Below the pieces are notes generated by a model. It made no database searches. It saw nothing but the letters and a program-made list of their open reading frames with translations, and was not told the origin of the DNA. DNA of 42,372 nucleotides. It comes from an uncultured Bermanella sp. (GTDB lineage Bacteria; Pseudomonadota; Gammaproteobacteria; Pseudomonadales; Oceanobacteraceae). The stretch lies in assembly GCA_913058575.1 (NCBI GenBank), contig CAJXRF010000050.1, positions 1 through 42,372 on the forward strand. Direction: 5' to 3'. Within the stretch, counting starts at the first letter, position 1. Each line of letters starts with the position of its first letter. Positions 34,024-42,372 of this stretch are shown here, in pieces. Made by a program: the position numbers and the translations under genes.

Positions 34024-36438
34024 ATGAGAAAAAAAATACTTGCCGCCGCCATGGTGTCCGCCATGACTCTTTCAGGGCCTGCCCATGCGGGTTGGTTTAG
34101 TGATGCCTGGGATGATGTAACCGATTGGGTTGGAGGGGCCGCCAGCGATACGGTTAGTTGGTTAGGTGGCGCCGCTTCCGACAGTGTTAGCTGGGTGTCG
34201 GGTGCTTGGGAAGACTCTGTAGATTGGACCGAGGGGGCTTGGAACACGGTAGAAGATTTTTACGGGGACGTACGCGATGCCGCCGGTACGGCCATTAGTT
34301 ATGGGGAATCTGGCATTCAAACGGTGTCTCTAATTGTGGGCAATGCCGTTCAAGCCACCGTGAATAATTACGATTACGGGCTGAATACCAATGATTGGCG
34401 TATTAAAGCATTAAGACTTCAAAACAAAATAGACAACCAAGAATTACTGGGCAATGCCTTATTTGTGGGCACCCATAATTCTTACAATGCCAAAGAGTAT
34501 TCCACCGCTTTCTCTTATTTAGATCCCAATCATAAAATGTCGTTATACGATCAGCTTGATGCGGGCATGGTGGCGCTGGAAATAGACGTGCATAAATTTA
34601 CCAAGGCCAACAGCTTTTGGATATGGGAGTGGGATAGCGAATTAATGTTGTGTCATGGCCAAAGTAACCATACCGGCTGCTCAACGTACGATCGTTCCTT
34701 TATTGAAGGTTTAGCCGAAATAGAATTATGGTTGAAAGGCAACTCTGAAGATGTGATTTTCATTTATCTTGAGGACCATATGGATGGTGATTACGATCAT
34801 GCCATAAGCTTCATTGAAGAAACCATAGGTGATTATGTTTATCGCCCCACGGGCAATAGTGGCTGTGAAGGCATGCCCATGGATGTTTCCAAGCAAGATA
34901 TTCTTAATAGCGGCAAGCAAGTCATTTTGTGGGGAGCAGGGGATGTTTGTTCTGCCAGTTCTGAATGGCAAAGTATTGCCTTTGGTGGCAGTGGTTGGAA
35001 CGGCGCGAATGTGGAAGAAGCGCGGGTGGGCATTTGTGAAACCTCAAGCGATGATCAATGGTTAAGGTATTTTGAAGACCGCACTGGCATGTCGTATATC
35101 TGGGGCGCGTCAGACAGCGATGAAAATATAGAGGCCGATGATATGCATGCTATGTATGCCTGCGGTGCTAACTTTATTGGTTTGGATATGCTGGGTTATG
35201 GAGACACCGACAGAATTAGCGGTGCAATTTGGAGCTGGAATGACAATGAACCCAATGACTCAGGTGGTAATGAAGATTGCGCCATGCAACGCAGCGACGG
35301 TCGTTTCAACGATGGTAACTGTGCCAGCACGTTAAACTTTTCTTGTGAAAACGAAAATGGCGATTGGTACATTACCGATACCGCGGGTGCTTGGAATGAA
35401 GGCTTTGATGCTTGTAGTGACGAAACCAATGGCCAATATACTTTTTCGGTGCCCACTAACTACCTTGAAAACCAGAAACTACTCACTGCAAAAGTAAATG
35501 CGGGGGTAAATTCCGCTTGGATGTTTTATTCCGATCTAGCCGAAGAAGGCAACTGGGTGGCCAATGTAGAATATGTGAACCTTACCGCTAATGGCGTGGC
35601 CTCCCAAAAAAGCACTGGCTGGAGCGGCGATGCATCCCGTGCCATTGATGGCAATACAGATGGCACCTATAACAATGGTTCGGTGACGCACACCAACTCT
35701 CAATCGCAAGATTGGTGGCAAGTAGATTTAAGTTCTTACGCTTATATTAACAGTGTAAAGCTTTATAACCGTACCGATTGCTGCACTTCTCGTTTGCAAA
35801 ATTTTTGGGTGATGATATCGGATACGCCGTTTAGCGGAGATGATTTAGATAGTGCACTGGCGCAGGCCAGTTGGAGTGATTATTACCAAGGAGAAATGCC
35901 CAGCGAAAGCGCTGTCATGGTGCAAGCTCATGGACGTTATTTACGTATTCAGCAAAGTACCAATAATTATTTAAGCCTTGCCGAAGTGCAAGTAATGGGC
36001 ACTCAAGGGTTAGGGTATTCTGCTACATTGGGCGGTAGCGGTGGTGGCAGCTTTGATGATACCAACGCTTATCAAACCAGTGGTGAGCAAAGTATTGCAA
36101 CGGTAAATATTCGCGCCGGTTCTCGTATCGATGCCATTGGTGTGAGTTACGCTAACGGTGACAGCGTTAATCACGGCGGCGGTGGTGGTAATGCATACAG
36201 CCTAAATTTAGCCAGTGGTGAATTCATTAGCCAAGTTGAAATTTGCGCAAGCTATACCTCTAATTACAACTCCGACACTGTACATTACGTGAAACTAGAC
36301 ACCAATTATGGCAATAGCTTATCTGGTGGAAATTCAGGATCTGGCACTTGCAGTGTGGTGGTTAGCGGTGTGGAAGTGGTGGGCTTTTATGGTGGCGCAG
36401 GCAGTGAGCTAGATCGTTTGGGTGTAATATATAAATAA
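34024..36438 (+). CDS. Secreted PLC-type TIM-barrel protein with three lectin-like regions
   Basis: 804-residue exported protein (signal peptide ending AHAG, about residue 23). Residues 24-80 form Trp-rich 11-residue repeats (GGAASDTVSWL, GGAASDSVSWV, SGAWEDSVDWT). Residues about 140-395 are a PI-PLC-X-like barrel: His151 in VGTHNSY, LEIDVH at 186-190, and His211 in LCHG as the second catalytic His. Residues about 398-512 look like C-type lectin with its halves in reversed order: EPN (409-411), EDC and FNDGNC come before AWNEGFDAC and VPTNYLENQKLL. Residues about 515-660 are an F-type lectin with the full fucose motif H-x26-R-x-D-x4-R (His556, Arg583, Asp585, Arg590) and the CC pair. Residues 664-804 are jacalin-like. 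It probably binds glycans and cleaves a phosphodiester lipid or GPI-like substrate. No linked genes explain the target. Confidence 0.85.
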   Translation: MRKKILAAAMVSAMTLSGPAHAGWFSDAWDDVTDWVGGAASDTVSWLGGAASDSVSWVSGAWEDSVDWTEGAWNTVEDFYGDVRDAAGTAISYGESGIQTVSLIVGNAVQATVNNYDYGLNTNDWRIKALRLQNKIDNQELLGNALFVGTHNSYNAKEYSTAFSYLDPNHKMSLYDQLDAGMVALEIDVHKFTKANSFWIWEWDSELMLCHGQSNHTGCSTYDRSFIEGLAEIELWLKGNSEDVIFIYLEDHMDGDYDHAISFIEETIGDYVYRPTGNSGCEGMPMDVSKQDILNSGKQVILWGAGDVCSASSEWQSIAFGGSGWNGANVEEARVGICETSSDDQWLRYFEDRTGMSYIWGASDSDENIEADDMHAMYACGANFIGLDMLGYGDTDRISGAIWSWNDNEPNDSGGNEDCAMQRSDGRFNDGNCASTLNFSCENENGDWYITDTAGAWNEGFDACSDETNGQYTFSVPTNYLENQKLLTAKVNAGVNSAWMFYSDLAEEGNWVANVEYVNLTANGVASQKSTGWSGDASRAIDGNTDGTYNNGSVTHTNSQSQDWWQVDLSSYAYINSVKLYNRTDCCTSRLQNFWVMISDTPFSGDDLDSALAQASWSDYYQGEMPSESAVMVQAHGRYLRIQQSTNNYLSLAEVQVMGTQGLGYSATLGGSGGGSFDDTNAYQTSGEQSIATVNIRAGSRIDAIGVSYANGDSVNHGGGGGNAYSLNLASGEFISQVEICASYTSNYNSDTVHYVKLDTNYGNSLSGGNSGSGTCSVVVSGVEVVGFYGGAGSELDRLGVIYK

Positions 36439-36471
36439 TAAACGTCTTTACTTTCTAATTACGTAACCTAA

Positions 36472-36499
36472 ATTCAGCCCATAAATATATGGGTTGAAT
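36472..36499. terminator. Bidirectional terminator
   Basis: 12-bp arms ATTCAGCCCATA (36472-36483) and TATGGGTTGAAT (36488-36499), one G-U pair, loop AATA, between two convergent genes. Confidence 0.7.
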
Positions 36500-36514
36500 C
36501 TTAGAAGTTAAAAA

Positions 36515-37363
36515 TCAATTTGGAGTTTTTAAGTACAATTTTGTTCTATTTTTAAAGTCTAATTTTTCGATATTTTCCCCCCAGTATTTATTTACAAGCT
36601 TATCGATTAAGCCACTTTTCTTGGCCTGCTCTAGGGCCTTTTCTATAATGTCTTTATATTTTTTACCTGCTTGCTCACCGTGTTTACTTAAATAAAAACG
36701 AAAATCACGATTGTAAATAAATACTAGGTTTTTCTCTATAGACAGGCCCGGATATTGGGGGGCTTCATTGACTATTTCATTAATACCCCTAGAGAAGTAG
36801 TCATAGTCTCTGCCTGCAGCAACTTGATTAAAAATAGCCCGCCAATTGCCATGCTGTTCGATATAGCCCAATTGATTCATCTTCCAAACTTCTACATCAA
36901 ACCAATTGTGTCCTATGCCGCCCAGTAAATTTAGTTTTCGAAAATCCTCAAGTGTTTTTGTATTATTAAATTTGTATTGATTACCCGAGCGAATTAACAA
37001 TATTCTTTTACCAATTAAGCCATTGGTTAACCCCATTTTAATGGGGGTGTATTGTTCATTCCTAGCAGAGGATTCCACCATCCAGAATATGGATATACGG
37101 CCACTGTCTAAATAATACTTAATGCGAAGATGAGGCAATTCTTGGGTAACTAGCTTAGCTGTGTGTCCAATATCAGTAATTGAACGTTTTAACAACTCAT
37201 GGAAATAAAGATAAAGCTTTGGACTGTCGGTTAAAATAGGAACGTGTAGGGTAATACTAGCTCCATAGGCAGGTGAGAATACCGCTAGGGTCAGTAAACC
37301 TATATTCATTACAGTGCATAAAATATATTTTTTTATGAAATCTGCCATATAGGTCTTCAGCAT
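36515..37363 (-). CDS. Orphan periplasmic solute-binding-like protein
   Basis: 282-residue exported protein. The hydrophobic signal segment lies at about 15-35 (ILCTVMNIGLLTLAVFSPAYG). The body is a diverged family-3 type binding protein: ASITLHVPILTDSPKLYLYF, LDSGRISIFWMVESSARNEQ, LEDFRKLNLLGGIGHNWFDV, then a C-terminal ALEQAKKSGLIDKLVNKYWG helix of the usual SBP ending. ATG at 37363 is used; a second ATG is at 37348. The chemoreceptor gene starts further upstream on the same strand, and the 75-bp gap has a hairpin, so the two may share a message. A binding-protein-to-chemoreceptor relay is possible but speculative. No ABC transporter nearby. Confidence 0.72.
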   Translation of the reverse strand: MLKTYMADFIKKYILCTVMNIGLLTLAVFSPAYGASITLHVPILTDSPKLYLYFHELLKRSITDIGHTAKLVTQELPHLRIKYYLDSGRISIFWMVESSARNEQYTPIKMGLTNGLIGKRILLIRSGNQYKFNNTKTLEDFRKLNLLGGIGHNWFDVEVWKMNQLGYIEQHGNWRAIFNQVAAGRDYDYFSRGINEIVNEAPQYPGLSIEKNLVFIYNRDFRFYLSKHGEQAGKKYKDIIEKALEQAKKSGLIDKLVNKYWGENIEKLDFKNRTKLYLKTPN

Positions 37364-37406
37364 GGCGATGCCCCATTGTCTTTAATGCTCCGCCTTTGAT
37401 ATTTTA

Positions 37407-37435
37407 GTTTCGTTATTGAAAATTATTAATGAAAC
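37407..37435 (-). terminator. Hairpin after chemoreceptor gene
   Basis: 9-bp stem GTTTCGTTA (37407-37415)/TAATGAAAC (37427-37435) with one G-T pair, directly after the chemoreceptor stop on the minus strand; the following T-tract is weak. Confidence 0.4.
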
Positions 37436-37438
37436 CTC

Positions 37439-39385
37439 TTAGGTTTTAAACCGCCCCATAAGGCCAGATAGCTCTGCCGACAACTGGCTCAGTTGGGCGG
37501 AGTTTTCTTCTACCTTTTCAGAGCTTTCTTGCGCCGTAATGGCATCGGTATGAATAGACACAACGTTACGATTGATGTCTTCCGCCACCGAGGTTTGTTG
37601 TTCAGCGGCGGTGGCAATTTGTGTGGTCATGTTACGAATGGTAGATACCGATTGCTCTATGGACTCAAACACAGCCTGAGTTTGTTGAGTGGCCAATACG
37701 GTTTTTTCAGAATGGGTAATGCTGCCTGAAATTTTATTGGATACATCTTGCGTACTTTTTTGAAGGCCCGATAATAACTGGTCAATTTCACCGGTGGATT
37801 CAGCGGTTTTTTGTGCCAATGTGCGCACTTCATCTGCCACCACAGCAAAGCCTCGCCCTTGTTCACCAGCACGTGCTGCTTCAATGGCAGCATTTAACGC
37901 GAGCAGGTTAGTTTGTTCAGCGATGCCTTTAATGGTATCTAAAATGGATGTGATGTTACTGGATTCTTCAGTGAGAGATTCCATGGCGTGATTACAGTCG
38001 CTCAATACTTCTTGTAAATTTTGAACCAAGTTTACGGTTTCGGTTATGTTGTTGCGCCCATTCACCACTTGCTCCTGACTGTCATCGGCGGCGTTGGCGG
38101 CTTGGGAGCAATTAGTGGCCACTTCGTTGGAGGTGGCCACCATTTCATTAAAGGCCACAGATACTTGATCGATGGATTCTGATTGATTACTGGCGACGGT
38201 TTTCACCTGTTGGGAAACACTCAGCACTTCAGAGGAAATATTGTCTATGTTAGCGCCTTTTTCTTTTACAGCGATCACTAAGTCACTGATGGTGCTAATG
38301 AATTGGTTAAACGAATGGGCCATGACGCCGGTTTCATCTTTACTTTTATCGGGCAAGCGTTTGGTTAAATCCCCATCGCCGCTCGATAACGCCACCATAT
38401 CTTTGGTCATGGTCCCCATGGGAATGGTAATGCGTTTTACTAATAGCCAAGCCAGCAAAGTAAATAAACCTGCCAGCAATACACTGCCCAATAGAATCTC
38501 GTAGGTTAAAACATTGGCTTGGTAATACACCTCGCTTGTGGGGACTAACCCAATAAAGCGCCAGCCTAATTGCGGTGAAACAAATACATTTACATACCAT
38601 TTGCCACTGGGGGTTTCTAATGCGTGAAGCCCGGGTTTGAATTCACTTAATCCTGGGTATTGCTCTTCAAGAGTATTGAGGTATTTGAAATTATTTTCAG
38701 GGTTTGAAGGGTCGGCTAATACGTTGCCAGTGTCTTCAATTAGCATCACATAACCGGTTTCACCAAATACTACATTTCTGACCATTTCGGTGAGCTTGGT
38801 GAGAGTAACATCTACCCCTACTACGCCAAACACGCCGTTTTTCCCTTCAAAGCGTTTGAGGTAATCCACATAGGGCACCCCTGACGTATCACCATAAGCG
38901 GGCACCCTAACCACATCACGTTCATTGATTGAGTTGGTATACCAAGGGCGCACACGGGAATCAAAATCCTGGCTGCTGTCTCCAGTGGGCCACTGTAAAT
39001 AACCCCCAGTGCTGGTGCCTAAATACACATAAGCCAAATCTGGATGTGTTTCTCCAAAGTCCTTCATTACCATGAAAGCTTGTTTTTCAATTTCACTGTT
39101 TTCCATGGGCGTCATTTTGGCGATGGGCTTGCCCATGTAAGTCATGATGGAGTCATCAATATTGGTAATAGCGGGCAAAGTGGCCATGTATTTTGCATCT
39201 TCGGCTAAACCGTTTAGATACAAGCTAAAGGTTTGATTCACCTGCTCTATTTGCCCTTGGCTCATATTGGTAAATGACTCTAGCGCGGTAGTACGAGCGC
39301 GGGTAATGCTTAAAAAGGCAATGATAATAATGGGCAGCAAAACACCGGCCAGGGAAGCCAGCAGAAATTTATTACGAATGGTCAT
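37439..39385 (-). CDS. Methyl-accepting chemotaxis protein (dCache-HAMP-MA)
   Basis: 648-residue chemoreceptor. Membrane segment 1 is at about 8-28 ([18 protein letters not shown]). The periplasmic double-Cache sensor is at about 35-295 ([59 protein letters not shown]). Membrane segment 2 is at about 303-325, then HAMP, then the long signalling coiled coil with the CheA/CheW-binding tip [20 protein letters not shown] and [20 protein letters not shown]. There is no C-terminal CheR-docking pentapeptide. dCache domains commonly bind amino acids, polyamines or organic acids; the exact ligand motif was not resolved. Confidence 0.92.
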   Translation of the reverse strand: MTIRNKFLLASLAGVLLPIIIIAFLSITRARTTALESFTNMSQGQIEQVNQTFSLYLNGLAEDAKYMATLPAITNIDDSIMTYMGKPIAKMTPMENSEIEKQAFMVMKDFGETHPDLAYVYLGTSTGGYLQWPTGDSSQDFDSRVRPWYTNSINERDVVRVPAYGDTSGVPYVDYLKRFEGKNGVFGVVGVDVTLTKLTEMVRNVVFGETGYVMLIEDTGNVLADPSNPENNFKYLNTLEEQYPGLSEFKPGLHALETPSGKWYVNVFVSPQLGWRFIGLVPTSEVYYQANVLTYEILLGSVLLAGLFTLLAWLLVKRITIPMGTMTKDMVALSSGDGDLTKRLPDKSKDETGVMAHSFNQFISTISDLVIAVKEKGANIDNISSEVLSVSQQVKTVASNQSESIDQVSVAFNEMVATSNEVATNCSQAANAADDSQEQVVNGRNNITETVNLVQNLQEVLSDCNHAMESLTEESSNITSILDTIKGIAEQTNLLALNAAIEAARAGEQGRGFAVVADEVRTLAQKTAESTGEIDQLLSGLQKSTQDVSNKISGSITHSEKTVLATQQTQAVFESIEQSVSTIRNMTTQIATAAEQQTSVAEDINRNVVSIHTDAITAQESSEKVEENSAQLSQLSAELSGLMGRFKT

Positions 39386-39607
39386 GAAGCCACCTTTATA
39401 TAACGAACAAGTTCAAACTTCGTTAAGCATAGTTCAGTTAAGCAATTATGAGATGGACATATAGGCACTGGGGTCTCAGCTATAGATATTTAGCTCAACC
39501 ATGTTGGTATTGCAGGTATTAGATAAAGGTTTAAGGTCAGTAAAAGGTGAAGACAAGTGAACTCTGTCTTCGCCAAGTTAGTGCCAGCTTTCTTTCAGTT
39601 TGAAAGC

Positions 39608-42355
39608 TTATTGATTTAACAGGGTGTCATTCCAATCATCAGGCAGTTCCATCATGAACACCTCTCGGTGGTCTAATTGCCCCCCCCAGTTAGACGACCA
39701 GTAAATTCGGTTACCCGATAAATTAATGGCCGCTGGTGCTTCATCGCGATAATCACCGTTATAAACATTGTAAGCTGGAGAGATGCGCCAAATAATGGGG
39801 TCTTCCTCTTCAGGTTTAATCTGAATCATCATGAATTGATTAGCCCCCCACAGGCTGTCATCTTTTGAATAGGTATTCATGAAAATCCAGCCGGGTTTGC
39901 TTTGTGGCATTTTTCCATAATGAAAACTCATGGCCCAACCAAGGTCGCTATGACTGGCCACTTCTATGCGGTTGTCATAACCGGCGTTTGTACCGTTTAC
40001 ATTAATTGCATCAAGGCGGTCAGTGCGATTATTTTGGCTGATAAACATTTCTTGTTCGTTCATATCAAATGACCAACCGGAATGGGTTTCGCCAATGGAA
40101 ATTTTTACTGGAGTTTGTGCTTGGTAATCAAAGTCCACGGGCCATAAGTGTGGGCCATCAAACCAAGTGCCCACATACCCTAATGAAGATTGATGGTCGG
40201 CATCGGTCCATTTGCGGCCCATATGAATCACCACACCGGTTCCCAAAGGTGACATCTCGATCATGTTGGGACGGAATTTAAAAAAGACGTTGTCTTTTTC
40301 TAAGTCTAGTGGTGAACCAGCCAAATCCTGTGGAGTAAGACTATGAGTGGTGTCGGTGGATACTTGGTAATGAATAAAGGCATCCACCAAGTAGGTTTGC
40401 ATGTTGTTGAAGTTCTCACCGTAATGCACGGCCATCCACGCCCAGTGATCGCTGTCGTTGGAAGAATCACCTTCTACATCATTGTAAATTTTATTCGCGT
40501 TAGGAAATTGCTCGCTAAAGTCTTTAATGAGTTCGCGTGAGGCTTCTTGATTGGTAATGTCATCAATCATGTGAAACTGCATGCCTTGCACATAATAAAC
40601 ACGATTAGGGTGGCGACCCGATGTGTCCCAACGTACCTCTTGGTTTTCCCCAATGCTGGCACCTGAGCCATTTTCTAATTGGGCAATGATGTCACCGCTC
40701 TCACGATCCATGACCCAACTGGAAGTGGAATTACTCCCAAATACCAATATGTATTGGCCGCTGGAGTTTTCTGGCGAATAGCGCGAGTAAACTATGAGGG
40801 CGTCGTTGCTTTCAATCATGGCGGTATTGGTTAAGCGTTTTATTTTAGCCCCTGTGGTGGGGTCTATATGAAACTCGCCTACAGCAGGAGGCAGTTCCGT
40901 ATACACAGGATTAATGACATTTTTGTTTTGTACAAACAAGCTTTGGCCTTGGGTACTGGCAGGCTGTGTGACCACAATAATTTTATGATTTTCACTGCTA
41001 CCATTTAGACTGTAATTAACGGTTAATAATTGAGTGCCGGTATCGCTGCTGGCGAACAGACACATATTATTGGCAACCGAATTGTCACAGGCTTCATTGC
41101 CAGTGACCGAGTATTCTATGGCAAGGCCACTGGCATCGTTTAAGTTGCCCAAAGTTATGGCAAGGGTTTGATTCACGTTGGTGTATAGAGTTTTCACCAC
41201 GTCATTAGTGTTTAAACCGGGTAATAAGTCTTGTTGTGAGCCTCCCGTTCCACCGCCTGTGCCGCCATCGGTTCCACCGTCAGTTCCTCCGTCAACAAGA
41301 CATTCATCACCGTCGTCTACATCTGTGGTGGTAAACGTAAAGACATGGGCGGTTTGCGTTGCATTGCCTAGTTCATCCATACACTTGCTGTAGATTTGGT
41401 AAGGGTGATTATACAAGGCCGCTTGCCAAGTTTTGCTGTGGGTTAAGCCATCAATTGTATTTAGGCTAAAGCGCATTTGTTCGAAGTCTAGGGTCGGTGA
41501 GTAATCAAAACGACAGGAAGCGATTTCGTTGGTGCTGATGGCTAACGGTACACGATTATCCAAGGTATAAATGGCGTGGTTACTGGGAAATGAACTCACT
41601 ACTAAAGGCTCTAGGGTGTCTTCATAAGGGGCGTAGCTAATTACCAGCTTGGGCCGATACTGCACTTCTGGGTAGTTGGATGTGGCGGTGGTATTTTGTA
41701 TGTTGGTGTTATCTTGCTGATGGTACAAGGCCCAACCTTGATTGCTACAAAGACGACTTTGTATGCACTGAACATCACTTGTTACATCCACCTCATAAGC
41801 GTGTCCCGCGTCAACGCCGCGTTCCGAGAAAAAGCTGGGGGAATCATTAATACTTTTAAGTACTCCAGAGAAATAATCGGCGTTTAAATCATCAGGGGAA
41901 TCGGGGTCTGACAGTTGCCATTTTACATCGCTGCTACCCGAGTCATCTCTAGACTCATTATTGGCACCTGCCCTAAAGCCTGTGCCTACTTGCCAGCCAT
42001 TAGCGTAAGCCGCACCAAGGTTATCAGGGTCTAGAATTTGCCGTACTGAAATTTCTGACTCAGTATAACTGTACCCGCCTACGTGATAGAAAATAATTTT
42101 GGCTGACTCCACTGCGCCTTTTTGTGTTAAGTCTCCTAATTGAAAGTGTTCAAGATTGTAATATCGCTGGGTACCTGTGTAGCGGAAGAAATGGGTTTCT
42201 CGTTGTGAGTGTTGATGACGTGAGCCGCTGAACGTAACTGAAGTGGCCCCTGTGTACTGATTGTTTCCTTGTTGGTACTCAATTATCTCACTAGCCTGAG
42301 CACTTGCTTGCATAAAGCAAAGGGCACACAGGGTGCTGGAAAATTGTTTTAACAT
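39608..42355 (-). CDS. Secreted DNRLRE-domain protein with beta-propeller-like C-terminal half
   Basis: 915-residue exported protein (signal peptide ending SAQAS, about residue 22). Residues about 40-245 match a DNRLRE/CBM96-like beta-sandwich (VESAKIIFYHVGGYSYTESE, VDVTSDVQCIQSR, WALYHQQDN, YRPKLVISYAPYED). A Cys-containing beta region at about 250-345 follows, then a Gly/Asp/Thr linker (DGGTDGGTDGGTGGGTGG). Residues about 480-912 are rich in short repeats like WVMDRESGDIIAQLENG, VYYVQGMQFHMIDD, WSFDMNEQEMFIS and NRIYWSSNWGGQLD, as in beta-propeller enzymes or binding proteins. CBM96-type modules bind uronic polysaccharides, so a role at algal polysaccharide is plausible but unproven. Upstream GAGAGG sits 5 bases before the ATG, at the window edge. 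Confidence 0.8.
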   Translation of the reverse strand: MLKQFSSTLCALCFMQASAQASEIIEYQQGNNQYTGATSVTFSGSRHQHSQRETHFFRYTGTQRYYNLEHFQLGDLTQKGAVESAKIIFYHVGGYSYTESEISVRQILDPDNLGAAYANGWQVGTGFRAGANNESRDDSGSSDVKWQLSDPDSPDDLNADYFSGVLKSINDSPSFFSERGVDAGHAYEVDVTSDVQCIQSRLCSNQGWALYHQQDNTNIQNTTATSNYPEVQYRPKLVISYAPYEDTLEPLVVSSFPSNHAIYTLDNRVPLAISTNEIASCRFDYSPTLDFEQMRFSLNTIDGLTHSKTWQAALYNHPYQIYSKCMDELGNATQTAHVFTFTTTDVDDGDECLVDGGTDGGTDGGTGGGTGGSQQDLLPGLNTNDVVKTLYTNVNQTLAITLGNLNDASGLAIEYSVTGNEACDNSVANNMCLFASSDTGTQLLTVNYSLNGSSENHKIIVVTQPASTQGQSLFVQNKNVINPVYTELPPAVGEFHIDPTTGAKIKRLTNTAMIESNDALIVYSRYSPENSSGQYILVFGSNSTSSWVMDRESGDIIAQLENGSGASIGENQEVRWDTSGRHPNRVYYVQGMQFHMIDDITNQEASRELIKDFSEQFPNANKIYNDVEGDSSNDSDHWAWMAVHYGENFNNMQTYLVDAFIHYQVSTDTTHSLTPQDLAGSPLDLEKDNVFFKFRPNMIEMSPLGTGVVIHMGRKWTDADHQSSLGYVGTWFDGPHLWPVDFDYQAQTPVKISIGETHSGWSFDMNEQEMFISQNNRTDRLDAINVNGTNAGYDNRIEVASHSDLGWAMSFHYGKMPQSKPGWIFMNTYSKDDSLWGANQFMMIQIKPEEEDPIIWRISPAYNVYNGDYRDEAPAAINLSGNRIYWSSNWGGQLDHREVFMMELPDDWNDTLLNQ

Positions 42356-42372
42356 GTTTACCTCTCATCAAA

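Noticed and set aside
39549-39608. Hairpins GAAGACA/TGTCTTC and AGCTTTC/GAAAGCT near the end of the large secreted gene
   Set aside because: Neither is followed by a proper T-tract in a useful direction, so they were not called terminators.
41230-41300. Short DNA repeats suggesting a CRISPR-like or satellite array
   Set aside because: They encode the DGGT/GGGT linker of a protein; no spacers or regular direct repeats are present.
41178-41393. Open frame on the plus strand with a Pro-Pro-Ser repeat
   Set aside because: It is the antisense shadow of the Gly/Asp/Thr linker of the secreted DNRLRE protein.

Overview
The window looks like a chromosomal segment of a heterotrophic marine gammaproteobacterium, AT-leaning, probably from the lipid- and hydrocarbon-degrading Oceanospirillales-type groups. 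The grounds are a fatty-acid beta-oxidation cluster, an AlkJ-like GMC alcohol dehydrogenase, a secreted lipase with its foldase, several orphan periplasmic solute-binding proteins and large secreted carbohydrate-binding proteins. The taxonomic placement is inference; there is no rRNA or other strong marker. No phage, transposase, tRNA or CRISPR array was seen.

Layout. 1-5.8 kb: the 3' part of an SCP-x-type thiolase, a YedI/DUF808 membrane protein, an RDD membrane protein, a FetB-type permease, a flavin-binding-like/cupin gene pair and a tautomerase-fold DUF1904-like protein. 5.9-9.8 kb: a DUF3291 protein, then a three-domain redox enzyme (PNPOx-like + FAD/NAD reductase + 2Fe-2S) followed by an AhpD-like gene, with a divergent LysR regulator. 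9.8-12.3 kb: an orphan solute-binding protein, a small protein with a duplicated RIYRGQVV motif, and a doubly frameshifted sugar-binding-protein pseudogene. 12.6-14.6 kb: a putative operon of a subclass B1 metallo-beta-lactamase with all zinc ligands, a GNAT acetyltransferase and a LysE-family exporter. 14.7-17.3 kb: the GMC oxidoreductase and a second GNAT. 17.3-18.6 kb: a decayed fusion of an SDR remnant to the 3' half of a thiolase. 18.7-22.5 kb: another solute-binding protein, an NCS2 purine/xanthine permease, 1 kb of structured non-coding DNA and a lipoprotein.

22.6-27.1 kb (minus strand): a beta-oxidation cluster transcribed bifunctional hydratase/dehydrogenase -> thiolase -> SDR. Both intercistronic gaps carry a copy of a ~124-bp near-perfect dyad element, each followed by a GC-rich stem-loop. 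A divergent solute-binding protein faces this cluster across a shared region with a perfect 8-bp dyad. 28.0-31.5 kb (minus): an AraC-type regulator, lipase chaperone and lipase; two TGGACA direct repeats one 21-bp period apart precede the lipase. 31.7-33.3 kb: a GAF-GGDEF diguanylate cyclase and an SRPBCC protein. 34.0-36.4 kb: the most striking gene, a secreted PLC-type TIM barrel joined to C-type-lectin-like, F-type (fucose) lectin and jacalin-like lectin regions. 36.5-42.4 kb (minus): another solute-binding protein, a dCache chemoreceptor and a 915-residue secreted DNRLRE/beta-propeller-like protein.

Read together, the segment suggests a cell that binds and hydrolyses lipid or glycan surfaces (lipase, lectin-phospholipase, DNRLRE protein), oxidises the released alcohols and fatty acids (GMC dehydrogenase, beta-oxidation cluster) and senses its surroundings (chemoreceptor, GGDEF protein, orphan binding proteins). 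At least two loci are decaying, so the segment shows recent gene loss.
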